A stretch of 64,000 nucleotides of DNA from Alphaproteobacteria bacterium (GCA_030432025.1 JAUIIA010000003.1:186001-250000), one strand, 5' to 3'; positions 1 to 9,438 are shown, numbered from the stretch's first letter. Program-made: numbers and translations. Notes: generated by a model from the sequence alone, not told the origin.

Positions 1-648
1 TACGGCCACGATAAGCAAAAGATGCAAGAAGAGCTGATCGAGATGTATCAGCGCGAAGGCGTAAACCCGATGTCGGGTTGCTTACCCATCATTGTACAAA
101 TCCCCATCTTCTTTGCGCTTTATAAGAGCTTCTTTGTCACGATTGAGCTGCGTCATGAGCCGTTCTTTGGCTGGATTCAGGATCTGTCGGCCCCTGACCC
201 GACCAGTATTTTCAACCTGTTCGGCATAATTCCTTGGGATCCGCCGTCAATCCTGATGATCGGTGCATGGCCGTGCGCGATGCTGCTCATCATGATTGTG
301 CAGAAAAAACTGAACCCGCCGCCACAAGACCCGTTGCAACGGGATATGGCGAACTACATGCCGTTCCTGTTTGCGTTTATTATGTCGGGCTTTGCCGCAG
401 GATTGGTTGTCTACTGGACGTTCAGTGCCCTGATCGGTGTGCTCCAGCAAATGATCATCATGCGCTCACTCGGTGTGCCTATTCACCTGTTTGGTGAAAC
501 ATCCGAAGAGGAAGAAGAGGCCGCAGAAGAAGCCGCAGACCAGTTTGTCGCCGAACATGAAGGCAAGGATGCCGTCATATCGGACGAAGACGAAGCGCCG
601 AAAGAAATTTCACCGCCCAAACCTAAGAAGAAAAAGAAGAAAAAATAG
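1..648 (+). CDS. yidC: Membrane protein insertase YidC, C-terminal part (5' end outside window)
   Basis: YidC inserts proteins into the inner membrane, alone or with SecYEG. The frame is open from base 1, so the N-terminal part lies upstream. Visible are the conserved core features: a cytoplasmic segment with MQEELIEMYQREGVNPMSGC, the hydrophobic helix around LPIIVQIPIFFALYKSFF, two further membrane helices, and the family motif near FSALIGVLQQ. After the last helix comes an unusual tail: a Glu/Ala-rich stretch, then an Asp/Glu-rich stretch, then a run of about seven lysines. Basic YidC tails are known to contact ribosomes; the acidic part is less usual. The stop codon overlaps the GTG start of engB by one base. 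Confidence 0.97.
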   Translation, partial: YGHDKQKMQEELIEMYQREGVNPMSGCLPIIVQIPIFFALYKSFFVTIELRHEPFFGWIQDLSAPDPTSIFNLFGIIPWDPPSILMIGAWPCAMLLIMIVQKKLNPPPQDPLQRDMANYMPFLFAFIMSGFAAGLVVYWTFSALIGVLQQMIIMRSLGVPIHLFGETSEEEEEAAEEAADQFVAEHEGKDAVISDEDEAPKEISPPKPKKKKKKK

Positions 649-1283
649 TGAGCGAGGAATACTCAAAGCAAGAGATGGAAGAAGCCCGCAAGCTGTTTGC
701 GGGCTCTTGCGATTTTATGCTTGGTGTTGCGGGTTTAAAGCAATTGCCGTCTGCAGACCTGCCTGAAATCGCCTTTGCCGGTCGTTCCAATGTCGGTAAA
801 TCCTCGCTTGTGAACGCTTTAACGGGCCGTAAGACGCTAGCTAAAACGTCACATACGCCGGGACGTACGCAGCAGCTCAACTTCTTTAATCTGGGTGAGC
901 GCCTCTACATGGTCGATATGCCGGGCTATGGCTATGCCAAAGTCTCCAAGACCCAGCGTGATGAATGGACACAACTGATCTTTGATTACTTGCGTGGCCG
1001 CCCGACGTTGCGGTGTGTATTTATCCTGATCGATTCCCGTCACGGTTTTAAGGACAGTGATATCGAGTTGATGAAAATGCTGGATGAAACGGCCGTGCAA
1101 TACCGCATCATCCTGACCAAAACCGACAAGATTAAATCCCAGCAGCTTGAAAAAGTATCACAGAATATTGTGAAAACGCTGAAAACCCATGCAGCCGCTT
1201 TCCCTGAAATTCTGGCCACAAGTGCACAGAAAAATATCGGCCTGCATGAAGCGCGTACGGTGATGGCATCCTACGCTGCGTAA
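648..1283 (+). CDS. engB: Ribosome biogenesis GTPase EngB (YsxC/YihA)
   Basis: A small GTPase of 211 residues that takes part in large ribosomal subunit assembly. The G1 P-loop GRSNVGKSS lies near residue 46, the G3 motif DMPGYGYA near 93 and the G4 motif TKTDK near 157, as in the TrmE-Era-EngA-EngB family. The GTG start overlaps the last base of the yidC stop, so the two genes are translationally coupled. The yidC-engB pair is typical of Alphaproteobacteria; argB, which often follows, is not here. Confidence 0.97.
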   Translation: MSEEYSKQEMEEARKLFAGSCDFMLGVAGLKQLPSADLPEIAFAGRSNVGKSSLVNALTGRKTLAKTSHTPGRTQQLNFFNLGERLYMVDMPGYGYAKVSKTQRDEWTQLIFDYLRGRPTLRCVFILIDSRHGFKDSDIELMKMLDETAVQYRIILTKTDKIKSQQLEKVSQNIVKTLKTHAAAFPEILATSAQKNIGLHEARTVMASYAA

Positions 1284-1284
1284 C

Positions 1285-1995
1285 TTACTGATCCGCAATC
1301 ACAGTGTAATAGGCGTAAATACCCGCATTCTCGATACATAGGGACGCACGGTTATGGCATTCAGGGCAAATCTCCCCGCCGTCAGTCGTCAATTCGACAT
1401 TGGTACCGCCATGCAAGGCATCATCAATCAGGATGTTGCGTAACTGCACCGTCGCACTTGGTGGCGTGGTCAATGTTTCATCAATGCTCAAATTGATTTG
1501 ATTGCAAACTTCTTCATTGACCTGAAACGCGACAAGGATCACATCATCCGCTGTCGTATCCGTCCAGTCGATATTGTTGAACCGTCCCATATACCAACCT
1601 GGCATCGGGTCCGTAGTCACTTGGTTCACGGCTTCCTGCGGTAAACGGCCGGGGTTTAGGCCACCGCCGGACGGGTGATACACCTTATGAATCACAATGC
1701 CTGTATCAAAGGTGGAATCTCCGGGCGGTGTAAAATCCAGCTCGCTGATATTGGTCGCGGCCGTGAACAACATCTGGTCGACCGCAGACTTGGCTTGCGC
1801 ACTGTAGGATGCGATCTGTGACAACACCAGCTTGACGCGTTCCGCACTCATGCCGCTGACTTCCGACGTATTGGTTTGCCGTGACAGGGTAAAGCTTAGC
1901 GCACCGAACAACGCAATCGCGATCAGCACATAAATAAGCGCATTTCCACGTTCTTTGTTTCTTTGCCTGTCGATATTGTGGGTTTTTCTATTCAT
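1285..1995 (-). CDS. Pilin-like secreted or membrane-anchored protein, function unknown
   Basis: 236 residues. A short basic N-terminus ends in ERGNALIYVLIAIALFGALS, a charged-then-hydrophobic pattern like the N-terminus of type IV pilins and type II secretion pseudopilins. The remainder looks extracytoplasmic and holds several cysteines, including CPEC near residue 211. No prepilin peptidase or other pilus gene is nearby, and the residue before the hydrophobic part does not give a clear G|FxxxE cleavage site. It is convergent with engB with almost no gap and divergent from rmuC. A pilin-like orphan is the best description; a plain membrane-anchored protein is possible. Confidence 0.6.
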   Translation of the reverse strand: MNRKTHNIDRQRNKERGNALIYVLIAIALFGALSFTLSRQTNTSEVSGMSAERVKLVLSQIASYSAQAKSAVDQMLFTAATNISELDFTPPGDSTFDTGIVIHKVYHPSGGGLNPGRLPQEAVNQVTTDPMPGWYMGRFNNIDWTDTTADDVILVAFQVNEEVCNQINLSIDETLTTPPSATVQLRNILIDDALHGGTNVELTTDGGEICPECHNRASLCIENAGIYAYYTVIADQ

Positions 1996-2035
1996 AACGC
2001 CTATATTTGCCGCGAATCGATGCTATGCTTCCAGT

Positions 2036-3289
2036 ATGCAATCTATTTCTGAGTTTTTAAACGACTTTCAAGCTGAGCTGTTCTTCGCAACGGGCGGCTT
2101 CTGTGTCGGCGTGCTGATCATGGCGATCATTTATCTCATCAACCGTACGCGTTTGATCACCGAGAATGTCGAACTCAAAGCCTATATCCGTGAGCGCGAA
2201 ATCGCGTTCGAGCAAACACAGGCCGCTCTCGATAATCGTTTTAAGGCCACCGCCGCTGAAGCCTTGCATAAAAATAACGAGCAATTCCTGCAATTGGCGA
2301 AGGAAAGCCTGAAGGCCGCACAAAAGGATAGTGCTCATGATCTTGAGAAGCGCCAGAACTCAATCGCGGAAATGATTAAACCCGTCCATAAAAACCTTGA
2401 GGACATGGCCAAGGCCTTGGAACAGGTTAAGGGCACGGACACGGCCCTGCGTGAAGAAATGCAGACACTCAACCGTGAAACTGCTCGCCTTGTCGGTGCG
2501 TTGCGCGATCCTGCCGCACAGGGACGCTGGGGTGAATACATTCTCGAAGGGTTGTTGGAAAAATCAGGCCTGATCAAAGGCGTACATTATGAAACGCAAG
2601 TGTCCATGCAAACCGCGACAGGCCGTCAGCAACCCGACGCTGTCATTAATATGCAGGATGGCTTCAAAATCATTATCGACTCCAAAGCTCCCGTGAATCA
2701 GTTCGTTGATCGCTTGGCCGAAGATATTAGCGAGGATGAGTATAACAGCCTGATGCAAAACCTGTCCAAGCAAGTTAAAGGACACGTACAGCAGCTCGGT
2801 AAAAAAGGATATTGGGAGAATGTAGAAAGCCCGGACTTTACCGTTCTCTTCCTGCCATCTGAACATATCTATTCATTGGCTCTGCGTGCGGACCCGCAAC
2901 TCGTTGAATACGCTGCCGGCCAAAATATTATCATTGCCTCGCCTACATTGCTGATGAGCTTGTTGCGAGTTGTCGGCTTAAGTTGGCGTCAGGTCGAGCT
3001 GGCCAAAAACGCGCAGGAGATTTCCGAACAAGGTACCGAACTTTACAAACGCTTCCTTAAATTCACCGACCATCTCGGTAAAGTCGGTAAGGGTTTGCAA
3101 AGTGCGATGAATAATTATGATTCCGCTGTTGGGTCGCTTCAGGGATCAGTCCTGCCCGCCGCGCGCAAGTTCAAGGACCTGCAAGCCGGTGCAAACTTGC
3201 CCGATATCGGGGACATGGAGGCAATCGAGGAAACACCGCGCAGCCTGTCACTTACGGCTGAAGATGAGCGCGAAAAGAAAATCGCGTAA
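2036..3289 (+). CDS. rmuC: DNA recombination protein RmuC homologue
   Basis: 417 residues from the chosen ATG. Layout is that of RmuC: an N-terminal membrane anchor (about residues 15-37), a long coiled coil rich in Ala, Glu and Lys (about 45-160), then the nuclease-like RmuC domain with GRWGEYILEGLLEKSGL, KIIIDSKAPVNQF and LPSEHIYSLALRADPQLVEY. RmuC limits rearrangements at inverted repeats in E. coli. The same frame is open up to 1955, but the extra residues would overlap the divergent gene, and starting at 2036 puts the anchor at the N-terminus. No strong ribosome binding site is seen. def follows after a short gap. Confidence 0.93.
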   Translation: MQSISEFLNDFQAELFFATGGFCVGVLIMAIIYLINRTRLITENVELKAYIREREIAFEQTQAALDNRFKATAAEALHKNNEQFLQLAKESLKAAQKDSAHDLEKRQNSIAEMIKPVHKNLEDMAKALEQVKGTDTALREEMQTLNRETARLVGALRDPAAQGRWGEYILEGLLEKSGLIKGVHYETQVSMQTATGRQQPDAVINMQDGFKIIIDSKAPVNQFVDRLAEDISEDEYNSLMQNLSKQVKGHVQQLGKKGYWENVESPDFTVLFLPSEHIYSLALRADPQLVEYAAGQNIIIASPTLLMSLLRVVGLSWRQVELAKNAQEISEQGTELYKRFLKFTDHLGKVGKGLQSAMNNYDSAVGSLQGSVLPAARKFKDLQAGANLPDIGDMEAIEETPRSLSLTAEDEREKKIA

Positions 3290-3337
3290 TTTCTATTCAA
3301 TCTTGACCCTTTGCCAAAAACGGCTTAACTCAAGCAC

Positions 3338-3862
3338 ATGAGCGATTTATACGAAATTATCAATGTTCCTGATCCTGTGCTGAAAGAAACGGCTCAGGCG
3401 GTCGATACCGTCAATGCGGATATTAAGAAGCAAATGGATAAGATGCTGGCCACAATGTATGAGGCCCCCGGCATCGGTCTGGCCGCTAATCAGGTGAATC
3501 TGCTCAACCGCGTGCTGGTCATGGATTTGTCACGTCAGGATGAGGGCGAGGAGAAAAGCCCGATCTGTATGGCTAATCCTGAAATTATCTGGGAATCCGA
3601 AGAAATGAGCGTGATGGAGGAGGGCTGCTTGTCGATCCCACGCCAATACGCGGATGTCGAACGCCCGGCTATCGTACGTGTCAAATATCTGGGTTATGAC
3701 GGCAAGGAAGCCGAGCTTGAGGCTGACGGCCTGTTGTCCCATTGCGTTCAGCATGAAATTGACCACCTGAACGGTGTTTTGTTCATCGATTATCTCTCAT
3801 CACTGAAGCGTAATATGATTTTGCGCAAAGTTGATAAGATGAAAAAGCAGAATTTGATCTAA
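3338..3862 (+). CDS. def: Peptide deformylase
   Basis: Removes the formyl group from the N-terminal Met of new proteins. 174 residues, normal length. All three family motifs are present: GIGLAANQV near residue 46, EGCLSIP near 93 (metal-binding Cys) and QHEIDHLNG near 137 (two metal-binding His and the catalytic Glu). It is followed after about 30 bases by fmt, which adds the formyl group to initiator tRNA; def-fmt pairs are common in bacteria. Confidence 0.97.
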   Translation: MSDLYEIINVPDPVLKETAQAVDTVNADIKKQMDKMLATMYEAPGIGLAANQVNLLNRVLVMDLSRQDEGEEKSPICMANPEIIWESEEMSVMEEGCLSIPRQYADVERPAIVRVKYLGYDGKEAELEADGLLSHCVQHEIDHLNGVLFIDYLSSLKRNMILRKVDKMKKQNLI

Positions 3863-3891
3863 CATACCGCTTAGTCTGTTAAGGAAGTGAC

Positions 3892-4824
3892 ATGACGAAA
3901 TCACTGCGCATAGGGTTTATGGGTACACCCGACTTTGCATTGGAGGCTCTAAAAGCCCTCCATGCCACTGATCATGAAATCGTCTGTGTGTATTCACAAC
4001 CACCACGTCCAAAAGGCCGTGGTCAGCAAATGCAGCTCTCGCCTGTACATGATTATGCCGAACGCAATCTGATCCCTGTATTCCACCCCAAATCTTTGAA
4101 AAAAGCCGAAGCACAGGCGGAGTTTGCCGACCACAACCTTGATGTTGCCGTGGTGGCGGCGTACGGCCTTATTCTGCCAAAAGCTGTCCTTGATGCGCCG
4201 AAATATGGCTGCATCAATATTCATGCGTCCTTGCTGCCCCGCTGGCGCGGTGCTTCACCGATACAGCGCGCGATTTGGCAAGGGGACGCGCAAAGCGGCG
4301 TAACAATCATGCAGATGGATGAAGGATTGGATACTGGGCCGGAAATCCTGAAAACAGCGATAGATTTGGATAATCGGGAAACTGCACAAACGCTCCACGA
4401 CAAGCTCGCAGACTTGGGTGGAAAGATGGCTGTCGAGGTTGTCAATAAATTGGCTGAAAATGGCCAAGCTACTGCTATTGAACAAGAAAATGAGCGCGCC
4501 ACCTATGCGCACCTTCTTAAGAAAGAAGACGGGGATCTGAATTGGGATCAGGATGCACAGGCGATAGATCGGCAGATCCGCGCATTAAATCCGTGGCCAG
4601 GCGTGCGTGCCGAAATTGGCGGAAAAATGTTTAAGATACTCGCCGCTGAACCGGTAAGTGAAGCCACTCATGCAAACCGACCAGTCGGTACTATTTTGGA
4701 TAAAGGCGGTAATATCCAGTGTGGCGACAACACGGTTCTCAACATCAAGATCATCCAGCCCGCAGGTAAAAAGGCGATGGATTTCGCCTCGGCCGTGAAT
4801 GGCGGTTATATCTCGATTGAGTAA
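3892..4824 (+). CDS. fmt: Methionyl-tRNA formyltransferase
   Basis: Formylates initiator Met-tRNA using 10-formyltetrahydrofolate. 310 residues. The N-terminal Rossmann-like domain begins RIGFMGTPDFALEAL, and the folate-binding/catalytic signature NIHASLLPRWRGASPIQ (Asn, His) lies near residues 107-123, followed by the catalytic-region motif MDEGLDTGP near 143. The C-terminal OB-fold domain includes LNPWPGVRA. An AAGGAAG ribosome binding site precedes the ATG. truA starts six bases after the stop. Confidence 0.97.
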   Translation: MTKSLRIGFMGTPDFALEALKALHATDHEIVCVYSQPPRPKGRGQQMQLSPVHDYAERNLIPVFHPKSLKKAEAQAEFADHNLDVAVVAAYGLILPKAVLDAPKYGCINIHASLLPRWRGASPIQRAIWQGDAQSGVTIMQMDEGLDTGPEILKTAIDLDNRETAQTLHDKLADLGGKMAVEVVNKLAENGQATAIEQENERATYAHLLKKEDGDLNWDQDAQAIDRQIRALNPWPGVRAEIGGKMFKILAAEPVSEATHANRPVGTILDKGGNIQCGDNTVLNIKIIQPAGKKAMDFASAVNGGYISIE

Positions 4825-4830
4825 GTAGAA

Positions 4831-5613
4831 ATGACGCAGCGTTACAAATTCACAATTGAATATGACGGCACTGACTATGCAGGATGGCAGAGACAGGAAG
4901 GGGACTTGCTCACTGTTCAAGGCGAAATCGAAAAAGCGATTGAGAAATTCAGCGGTCAGCAAGTCACTTTACAGGCGGCAGGGCGGACCGATGCGGGCGT
5001 GCATGCAAAAGCCCAAGTTGCGCACGGCGATTTTGAGGATTTCACAAAACCGATGGACCCCTTTGAAGTCGCCAAAGCCATCAATGCCCATCTGCGGCCA
5101 CAAAAAATCAGCATCATCGGTGCCGCGCCTGTAGGTGATGAATTCCATGCCCGTTTCGCGGCCAAGAACAAGCTGTATACATATCGCATTCTGGTCCGTC
5201 CTGCTTTTCCGGCTCTTGAGCAAGGCCTTGTCTGGCATATCAAAAAGCCGCTGGATGCGGACAAAATGCACGAGGCGGCGCAAGTCCTCATCGGTCATCA
5301 TGATTTTTCCAGCTTCCGCGATTCCCAATGCCAGTCGAAAAACCCTATGCGTACGCTCGACCGTCTGGATGTACGTGTTCGGGATTACGATCAATGCGGC
5401 GGGCAGGAGATTTTGATTGAGGCCGAGGGGCAGTCCTTCCTACACCATATGGTGCGCAACCTCGCCGGTACATTGGCTTTGGTTGGTGAGGGCAAATGGA
5501 CAAAGGAGGACCTTAAAGCCGCACTCGAAGCTAAGGACCGGACGAAAGCCGGACCCACTGCACCCGCCGCCGGACTATGCCTAACCAGAATTGATTATCC
5601 CAAGGATGCATAA
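4831..5613 (+). CDS. truA: tRNA pseudouridine(38-40) synthase TruA
   Basis: Isomerises uridines 38-40 in the anticodon arm of tRNAs. 260 residues, the usual length. The catalytic Asp sits in AAGRTDAGVHA near residue 53, with YDGTDYAGWQRQ at the N-terminus and FLHHMVRNLAGTL in the C-terminal half, both family signatures. It belongs to the def-fmt-truA run, all on one strand with short gaps, so probably one operon; its stop overlaps the start of the next gene by one base (TAATG). Confidence 0.97.
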   Translation: MTQRYKFTIEYDGTDYAGWQRQEGDLLTVQGEIEKAIEKFSGQQVTLQAAGRTDAGVHAKAQVAHGDFEDFTKPMDPFEVAKAINAHLRPQKISIIGAAPVGDEFHARFAAKNKLYTYRILVRPAFPALEQGLVWHIKKPLDADKMHEAAQVLIGHHDFSSFRDSQCQSKNPMRTLDRLDVRVRDYDQCGGQEILIEAEGQSFLHHMVRNLAGTLALVGEGKWTKEDLKAALEAKDRTKAGPTAPAAGLCLTRIDYPKDA

Positions 5614-5933
5614 TGAAATCGCGCCGCGTAATAACCTTCGTACCTGCCGATCAGGCCGCCGCATTCGCCGCTGAAATTGGGGAACATATACCGCACCTGT
5701 TCGGAAATTATGATTCGGTGTGCTGGTGGTCGGAACCGAAAATGGAAACGGGCACCGAGCAGTTCAGGCCTGAAAACGGGACGCCACAGCAAGAACCATC
5801 CGTACGTATGGAATTTTCCATTCCCGATGACGATCAGGCTTACGCTGATTTTTCCCAAAAAATCAAAGAGCTGCACCCATGGGAACAACCTGTGATCTTG
5901 TGCGTATGTATGGACATAGAGAAAATATTATGA
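5613..5933 (+). CDS. Small NIF3-like / CutA-like fold protein
   Basis: 106 residues coupled to truA by a TAATG overlap. The sequence starts with a short strand and a VPADQAAAF helix, as in the inserted domain of NIF3/YqfO proteins, and ends with the typical ELHPWEQPVI (family pattern HPWEEP). Stand-alone proteins of this kind are widespread and form CutA-like trimers or hexamers; their job is not established. Assignment rests on the HPWE motif and length only. Confidence 0.6.
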   Translation: MKSRRVITFVPADQAAAFAAEIGEHIPHLFGNYDSVCWWSEPKMETGTEQFRPENGTPQQEPSVRMEFSIPDDDQAYADFSQKIKELHPWEQPVILCVCMDIEKIL

Positions 5934-6003
5934 AAACAAGTAGACACAGAGCCCTAATTGCTCTACGTCAGTGTCAACACAGAGTAAAAGAATTGAGATC
6001 CCT

Positions 6004-6684
6004 ATGAGACATTTGACCGCCATCCTCACAATTGCCTTGCTGGCCCTGAGCATCAATACGCCTGCACATGCACAAAGCACGCCCGCATATTTCAGCGCGC
6101 TGGATAAATTAAACAGCATCAACCGCTCGAAGCCACAGCAACGCGCTTCTCAGGAACCGATCAAGGAACTGATCTCTGACCGCATTCTCGACAGCCGTAA
6201 TAAGGTCGTCGGTGAAATTAAGGAAGTTATTCTGGACCGTAACGGTGCCATCGCGGCCCTTGATGTTGAATTTGACCGCCTGCGTATCAGTCACGACCGT
6301 ATGATCATTGATTACGATCAGTTTGGTGTCCGTCCGGTAAGTAATGGTTTTAAGGTGAATTACACCGATGACCAGATTGTCGAACTTGTGCCTGCAATTC
6401 TGGCCAACATTGAAACAGCTTCCGGCGGTAATAATGAAAACTTCGCCGCCAGTGAAATGCTGGGCCGTAAAGTGAAGAACAAGGAAGGCAAGACGATTGG
6501 TAAGGTTGCCGACGTTTTGTTCGATAACGGCCGTGCCGATTACCTTTTAATAGCAGTATCCGCCGGTGGTGCACGCGGCGAGAAAGTAGCCGTGCCGTTT
6601 TCCCGCCCTGTCTATAAGGGTAAAACCATCACGCTCGATGACACATACGCGCAAGCCGTCGTCGATTACGCCGCTGATCAATAA
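6004..6684 (+). CDS. Secreted PRC-barrel domain protein
   Basis: 226 residues from the ATG that directly opens a signal peptide (MRHLTAILTIALLALS, cleavage after AHA). An in-frame GTG at 5971 would add eleven polar residues and spoil the signal, so it was rejected. Two PRC-barrel-like units follow: SDRILDSRNKVVGEIKEVIL near residue 50 and ASEMLGRKVKNKEGKTIGKV near 150, each with the I-G-x-V/I and xVLF pattern. PRC barrels usually bind proteins or small ligands; no specific role can be given for this periplasmic version. Confidence 0.8.
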   Translation: MRHLTAILTIALLALSINTPAHAQSTPAYFSALDKLNSINRSKPQQRASQEPIKELISDRILDSRNKVVGEIKEVILDRNGAIAALDVEFDRLRISHDRMIIDYDQFGVRPVSNGFKVNYTDDQIVELVPAILANIETASGGNNENFAASEMLGRKVKNKEGKTIGKVADVLFDNGRADYLLIAVSAGGARGEKVAVPFSRPVYKGKTITLDDTYAQAVVDYAADQ

Positions 6685-6704
6685 ATCCGGTAACGCTGTA
6701 AAAT

Positions 6705-7565
6705 TTAGTCGCGTAGCAGGTCGTTAATGCTTGTCTTGCTGCGTGTTTGCTCATCAACACGTTTCACAATCACAGCACAGGCCAAGTTCGGACCCGGTGA
6801 ACCATCAGGAAGCGGTTTGCCCGGCAATGTACCCGGCACCACAACGGAGTAAGCCGGAACGCGGCCGACAAAGATCTCGCCGGTTGTACGGTCGATAATC
6901 TTCGTTGATGCGCTGATGAACACGCCCATGGATAGGACAGAGCCTTCCTCGACAACCACGCCTTCAACAACTTCGGAACGGGCGCCGATGAAACAGTTAT
7001 CTTCAATGATGGTCGGTCCGGCCTGCAAAGGCTCCAGAACGCCGCCGATACCAACACCACCGGAAAGGTGTACGTTTTTACCGATTTGAGCGCATGAACC
7101 GACAGTTGCCCATGTATCCACCATCGTACCTTCGTCTACATATGCGCCTAAGTTCACAAAACTCGGCATCAAGACAACGCCCTTACCGATAAAGGCGGAA
7201 TAACGAACTGTACAGTTAGGAACGGCACGGAAACCGGCTTTTTCGAAATGCTCGCGCTCCCAGCCATGAAATTTACTCTCAACCTTGTCGTACCAGCTGG
7301 ATTGGTTCGGACCGCCGGAGATACGCTGCATTTCGTTCAGACGGAATGACAGCAGCACGGCTTTTTTCAGCCACTGGTTAACGACCCAGCCATCAGCGCC
7401 TTTTTCGGCAACACGCGCTTGCCCCGCATCCAGCATGGATAGGGCTTGTTCGACTGCGTCACGCACATCACCTTCGGTCTCTGTGCTCACATCGGCACGG
7501 TTCTCCCACGCCTGATCAATAATTGTTTCCAAATCGTCCATTTTCTTTACTGCTGCCTCGGCCAT
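6705..7565 (-). CDS. dapD: 2,3,4,5-tetrahydropyridine-2,6-dicarboxylate N-succinyltransferase
   Basis: DapD succinylates tetrahydrodipicolinate in the succinylase branch of lysine and meso-diaminopimelate synthesis. 286 residues. The N-terminal helical part is followed by hexapeptide-repeat (left-handed beta-helix) segments such as [20 protein letters not shown] and [20 protein letters not shown] near residues 155-195. The start was placed at the ATG after a CGAGGACGAG ribosome binding site; the frame is open 20 codons further upstream but those residues are not family-like. It is convergent with the PRC-barrel gene. dapD near truA is a common alphaproteobacterial arrangement. Confidence 0.97.
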   Translation of the reverse strand: MAEAAVKKMDDLETIIDQAWENRADVSTETEGDVRDAVEQALSMLDAGQARVAEKGADGWVVNQWLKKAVLLSFRLNEMQRISGGPNQSSWYDKVESKFHGWEREHFEKAGFRAVPNCTVRYSAFIGKGVVLMPSFVNLGAYVDEGTMVDTWATVGSCAQIGKNVHLSGGVGIGGVLEPLQAGPTIIEDNCFIGARSEVVEGVVVEEGSVLSMGVFISASTKIIDRTTGEIFVGRVPAYSVVVPGTLPGKPLPDGSPGPNLACAVIVKRVDEQTRSKTSINDLLRD

Positions 7566-7709
7566 GTCTCGTCCTCGTTTGTGGTCGTATGTAAATATCT
7601 TAATATTTGCGCAGCACTTGACCACGCATTGGCAAAAAAATCAAGCCATGACGCGCACTGCACCGCACATAGCGCTTATCTTCGCCCTAATGTTTTGCTA
7701 GATTTCGAC

Positions 7710-8633
7710 ATGGATTGCACACTGACATGGCTGGATGACGTGCCTGCTGATATAAGCGGGACCCCCAGCTTGTTGCAATCCCCTTCCTATATCGCCGCCG
7801 TTGCCGAAAAAGAAAGCCAGAATATGCGTGTGTTCGGCATTGATATAGACGGACAGAAGGCAGGGCATGGCATTGTCATGGAAAAGAAATCAGTAGGGCT
7901 GCACAGTGTAATTCTGGATCGTGGCCCCGTCTGGGCGGCGGGTTTTGGAACCGAAGAACATTTCGGTGCTTTTCTATCCGCTTTTCGCAAAACCTACCGT
8001 AAACGACCGGGCCGCCGCATCCGTATCATCCCCGAGATCGAGAATACTGAACACATTAAGGCAGTTTTGCGCAAACATAAATTCCGCAAAAAATCCGAAG
8101 ACTATCAAACACTTATTATTGATCTGACGTTAGATTCGAAGGATATACGCGCCGATTTTCGTAAAAATTGGAGAGGGTCGCTCAATAAGGCCGAGCGTGA
8201 AAACCTCGAAATGCAATGGGATGATGAGGGCAAATATGCCCATTGGCTGACCAAATTCTATTGCTTTGATAAACGTACGCGCGGCTATAAAGGCCCGTCA
8301 CAAAAATTTTTGAGCCTTCTGGCCAAGCACTGCGTACCGAATAAAGAATTTCTGATCGGCCGGGTGATGCAGGATGGCCTTGCGATAGCGGCGATACTGC
8401 TATTACGTCATGGACGGAGCGCGACCTATCAGATAGGCTGGAATACGAAAGTAGGCCGCGAAACAGGAGCGCATAATTTCGCCCTGTGGCAGGCGGTTTT
8501 AGAACTGCAAAAACGGAACACGGACACGCTGGATTTAGGCGGCGTAAATGATACGGAAGGCGAACATGTTAAAGCATTCAAAACAGGTATGGGCGGTACT
8601 CTCATTACTTTGCCTGGGGTTTATGTCGGCTAG
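7710..8633 (+). CDS. FemAB/GNAT-like acyltransferase
   Basis: 307 residues from the chosen ATG; the reading frame stays open upstream but overlaps dapD on the other strand and carries no family-like residues. The C-terminal half resembles FemAB-type peptidoglycan aminoacyltransferases and related double-GNAT proteins: FRKNWRGSLNKAERENLEM, then a segment with YQIGWNTKVGRETGAHN and ALWQAVLELQKRNTDTLDLG followed by a VKAFKTGMGG pattern. Members use aminoacyl-tRNA or acyl-CoA; the substrate here is unknown. It probably shares the divergent region with dapD. Confidence 0.65.
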   Translation: MDCTLTWLDDVPADISGTPSLLQSPSYIAAVAEKESQNMRVFGIDIDGQKAGHGIVMEKKSVGLHSVILDRGPVWAAGFGTEEHFGAFLSAFRKTYRKRPGRRIRIIPEIENTEHIKAVLRKHKFRKKSEDYQTLIIDLTLDSKDIRADFRKNWRGSLNKAERENLEMQWDDEGKYAHWLTKFYCFDKRTRGYKGPSQKFLSLLAKHCVPNKEFLIGRVMQDGLAIAAILLLRHGRSATYQIGWNTKVGRETGAHNFALWQAVLELQKRNTDTLDLGGVNDTEGEHVKAFKTGMGGTLITLPGVYVG

Positions 8634-9438
8634 CACAGCGCAAGCCGCACAGGAAGGCACACAGCAAAAGCTGGTCTACGAAGTCTACGCCAGTGGTTTT
8701 CACGTTGTGCAGGCGCGCTTGTCCATCGATCTGTCCGACCCGAATAAATACAGCATTGAAATGGATGCGGATACGCGTGGTTTTCTGGGAAACATCGTAC
8801 CATGGAGCGGTACTTTCGCCAGCAATGGTTGGGTCAAAAAAGACGGCAGCTACCGTCCTAAACAGCACAGATCATCAGCTATATGGCGTGGTGAGGAAGA
8901 CATTAAGGATTACCAGTACAACAAGGATGGCACGTTCAAAAGCCTGACTATCGTTGAGCATGATAAAGAGCCGGAAATTAAGGAAGTTGATGCGGAGCTG
9001 ACAGATAATTCCATTGATATCCTGACGGCTACCCTGACGATGCTCGCCGCTTTCCCTGATACCCAAAAATGTGAAGGCGAAGCAGAGATTTTCGATGGTA
9101 AACGCCGTTTTAAACAGACGTTCAAACATAAGGCGCTCGTACAATTACACCCCTCAAAATATAATATCTTTGAAGGGCAAGCCGCACGGTGCAGCGTGGA
9201 AGTAACCCCTGTCGCAGGTGACTGGGGTACCAAGCCGCGTGGCTGGATGTCTATTCAGGAACAAGGCCGTGACCGTGGTACATTACCGACGGTTTGGGTC
9301 GGTAAAGTGAGCGAGACAGGCCCTGCGGTTCCGATTAAAATTCTTGTTAAAACCGCCTATGGCTCTTTGTTTATGCATTTGGCGGAGTTCCAGACCGAAG
9401 ACCAGATTATGGTTGCCGAAAAACGCGCCAAGGACTAA
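8566..9438 (+). CDS. Secreted DUF3108-type protein
   Basis: 290 residues. The chosen ATG follows GGAAGGCGAAC and opens a good signal peptide (MLKHSKQVWAVLSLLCLGFM, cleavage near TAQAAQ), at the price of a 68-base overlap with the upstream gene. A start at 8623 would shorten the overlap to 11 bases but destroy the signal. Features typical of DUF3108 are the early YEVYASGFHVVQARLSIDL, the MDADTRGFLGNIVPWSGTF strand pair and the late PVKILVKTAYG-like segment. Function of the family is unknown; periplasmic location is inferred. Confidence 0.7.
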   Translation: MLKHSKQVWAVLSLLCLGFMSASTAQAAQEGTQQKLVYEVYASGFHVVQARLSIDLSDPNKYSIEMDADTRGFLGNIVPWSGTFASNGWVKKDGSYRPKQHRSSAIWRGEEDIKDYQYNKDGTFKSLTIVEHDKEPEIKEVDAELTDNSIDILTATLTMLAAFPDTQKCEGEAEIFDGKRRFKQTFKHKALVQLHPSKYNIFEGQAARCSVEVTPVAGDWGTKPRGWMSIQEQGRDRGTLPTVWVGKVSETGPAVPIKILVKTAYGSLFMHLAEFQTEDQIMVAEKRAKD

